Of a DNA stretch of 64,000 nucleotides, positions 62,782-64,000 are shown one piece after another. Each line of letters starts with the position of its first letter. Position 1 is the stretch's first letter. The position numbers and the translations under genes are program-made. This DNA comes from Azadirachta indica (taxonomy: Eukaryota; Streptophyta; Magnoliopsida; Sapindales; Meliaceae): contig CM040445.1 in the NCBI GenBank assembly GCA_022749755.1, positions 7,647,182-7,711,181 on the forward strand. Direction: 5' to 3'. Below the pieces are notes generated by a model. The model saw only the letters and a list, made by a program, of their open reading frames with translations, made no database searches and had not been told where the DNA came from.

Positions 62782-64000
62782 TTTTTTTTTATGGAATAAA
62801 AGAATTTTATTCTTTCACAAAAGGAACATTACAAAATACAAGAAACTTTAGATGAGATTTCCTTTAACCAAATAATAGATTGTTAACATGAAACAACTAG
62901 TTTTGCCAACTTATGGGCTGCTGAAATTACATGTCCTTGGGACAAAACCAACTTCAAGCTTTTCCTTCTCTATCATATAGATTTGGATTTTAAAGATTAC
63001 CTAACAAATATCACCTCTGCTTGCAAGGTTTTCCTTTACTAAATTCACAATATTCTAAGCATCATATTCCATTATTAGGGGTACATACCAGATTCAATAG
63101 CTAGTTTAATACCAAACCTCATTTTCTCCGCTTCCGCAAACGCTACATTAACCCAAAAAGGTTTCTTGTTAATAGCTGCTGCCTTAATATTGCCATTAGA
63201 ATTCCTCATGATAGCTTCCAGTCCCGCTAACCTATCTTGGTTTCTTATTGCTACATCAACGTTTAGTTTGTACCAGTTTTAGGGAGGAGACTCCCAACTA
63301 AAAGATATGGTGGCCGTTTTAGTAACTACCACAAAATTAAGCTCCTTGTCGCAACTTTATCAGATTCTACAAATATTTTTGCTCTAGCTATTGTTATGGA
63401 ATGGTCTTCAATTTTGCCTTTATACAACATAAGGTTTATAGAATGCCATATGAAACAAGCTATTATAATGAAGAATTTAAATTTTGTTTTAGGTGTTGAA
63501 GCTATCTTATGAAAGCACCAGTTAGAATTCCAGTTCTTTCTTTTACAACATAAGGATGCAAAATATGATAACTCCTATGCCTTTTGAGCATATTTGCATC
63601 CTATTAATGCATGGGAAACACCTTCTGGGCTTTACAACATCTCATACACCGCAAGAAATTAACAATGTTTCTTTTTACTAAGTTTCTTATGGTTGGTAGG
63701 AAATTCGATAATGCTCTCCGCATGAACACTTTGATTTTGGTAGAAATAGTTAAAGACCATATGTAGCTCCACCAATTTGTGGACTCTGAAGACGCGAAAG
63801 GAGAATCAGATTCTTTTAAGGACATAGCCACATCGTAGCCATTTTTTACAAGATACTTGCCTTTTTTTATCATAGTACCATAGATATTGTTACGGAAAAC
63901 CAGCTCCAAAAATAATCTTCTAACACTAATCTGATTGAATGAAGATTATAATTTGATAAAAACTATCAGTTCCGACCAGATAAGGAACACAAGATACAAA
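62782..64000 (-). mobile_element. Second LINE, 3' portion, running off the right edge
   Basis: The T-run at 62782-62790 is the poly-A tail of a minus-strand element. Upstream on that strand lie an RNase H tail (a segment equivalent to AAH.LAKL of the first LINE, near 62900-62930), RNase H residues near 63090-63160 (VAFAEAEKMRFGIKLAIESG) and a zinc-binding domain. Stops break the frame. It is related to, but clearly diverged from, the LINE at 9688-17404. Confidence 0.85.
63604..63909 (-). pseudogene. LINE ORF2 relic: reverse-transcriptase zinc-binding domain
   Basis: Open minus-strand frame with NGYDVAMSL, WWSYIWSLTISTKIKVFMRR, LPTIRNLVKR and CMRCC, matching the zf-RVT domain that sits between reverse transcriptase and RNase H in plant LINEs. 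The expected W of the F.WRA motif is replaced (FMRRA). Confidence 0.85.

Overview
The window is nuclear DNA of a dicot plant. The genes have GT-AG introns, AT-rich intergenic DNA and plant-only families (PGRL1, anthocyanidin synthase, plant-type YTH protein). The reading frames look like those of woody rosids, possibly Sapindales/Citrus; that placement is inferred from remembered protein families, not from a search. No CRISPR, operon or prokaryotic structure is present.

Layout. 0-9.4 kb: two minus-strand genes, the first exon of a BOD1/SHG1-like protein (rest beyond the left edge) and a complete 8-exon YTH-domain m6A reader of the DCB type. 9.7-17.4 kb: a degenerate LINE with a 17-bp target-site duplication, interrupted inside its RNase H domain by a 1.8-kb Mutator-like element. 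17.8-19.2 kb: an old hAT-like element. 19.8-20.8 kb: unexplained exon-like relics and an LTR-like fragment. 21.7-30.6 kb: decayed CACTA DNA in which two transposase relics face each other. 31.4-32.4 kb: an intact bHLH gene. 36.8-40.4 kb: an intact HPR3-type hydroxypyruvate reductase gene and, directly behind it, a tandem duplicate that has become a pseudogene. 41.3-42.8 kb: complete anthocyanidin synthase (ANS) on the minus strand with a 42-bp minisatellite in its intron. 43.5-44.5 kb: a near-perfectly palindromic foldback element. 49.6-55.2 kb: complete 10-exon PGRL1 with three evenly spaced G-boxes upstream. 56.2-58.5 kb: complete 6-exon SAP18, convergent with PGRL1. 58.6-60.8 kb: a second hAT-like element sharing internal sequence with the first. 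62.4-64 kb: a short Mutator-type MITE with a perfect 9-bp target duplication and the 3' part of a second LINE that runs off the right edge.

The host genes do unrelated jobs (RNA methyl-mark reading, transcription, photorespiration-linked reduction, anthocyanin synthesis, photosynthetic cyclic electron flow, histone deacetylation), and nothing suggests a co-regulated cluster. All exon boundaries were worked out by eye from splice signals, reading-frame continuity and family conservation. For the YTH, bHLH, HPR3, ANS, PGRL1 and SAP18 genes the exon phases close exactly into one open frame. I found no clearly new biological system. The most worthwhile leads are an 81-nt stop-free in-frame intron inside the YTH fold, the facing CACTA transposase fragments and the 1-kb foldback as possible double-stranded RNA sources, and the helically spaced G-box triplet of PGRL1.
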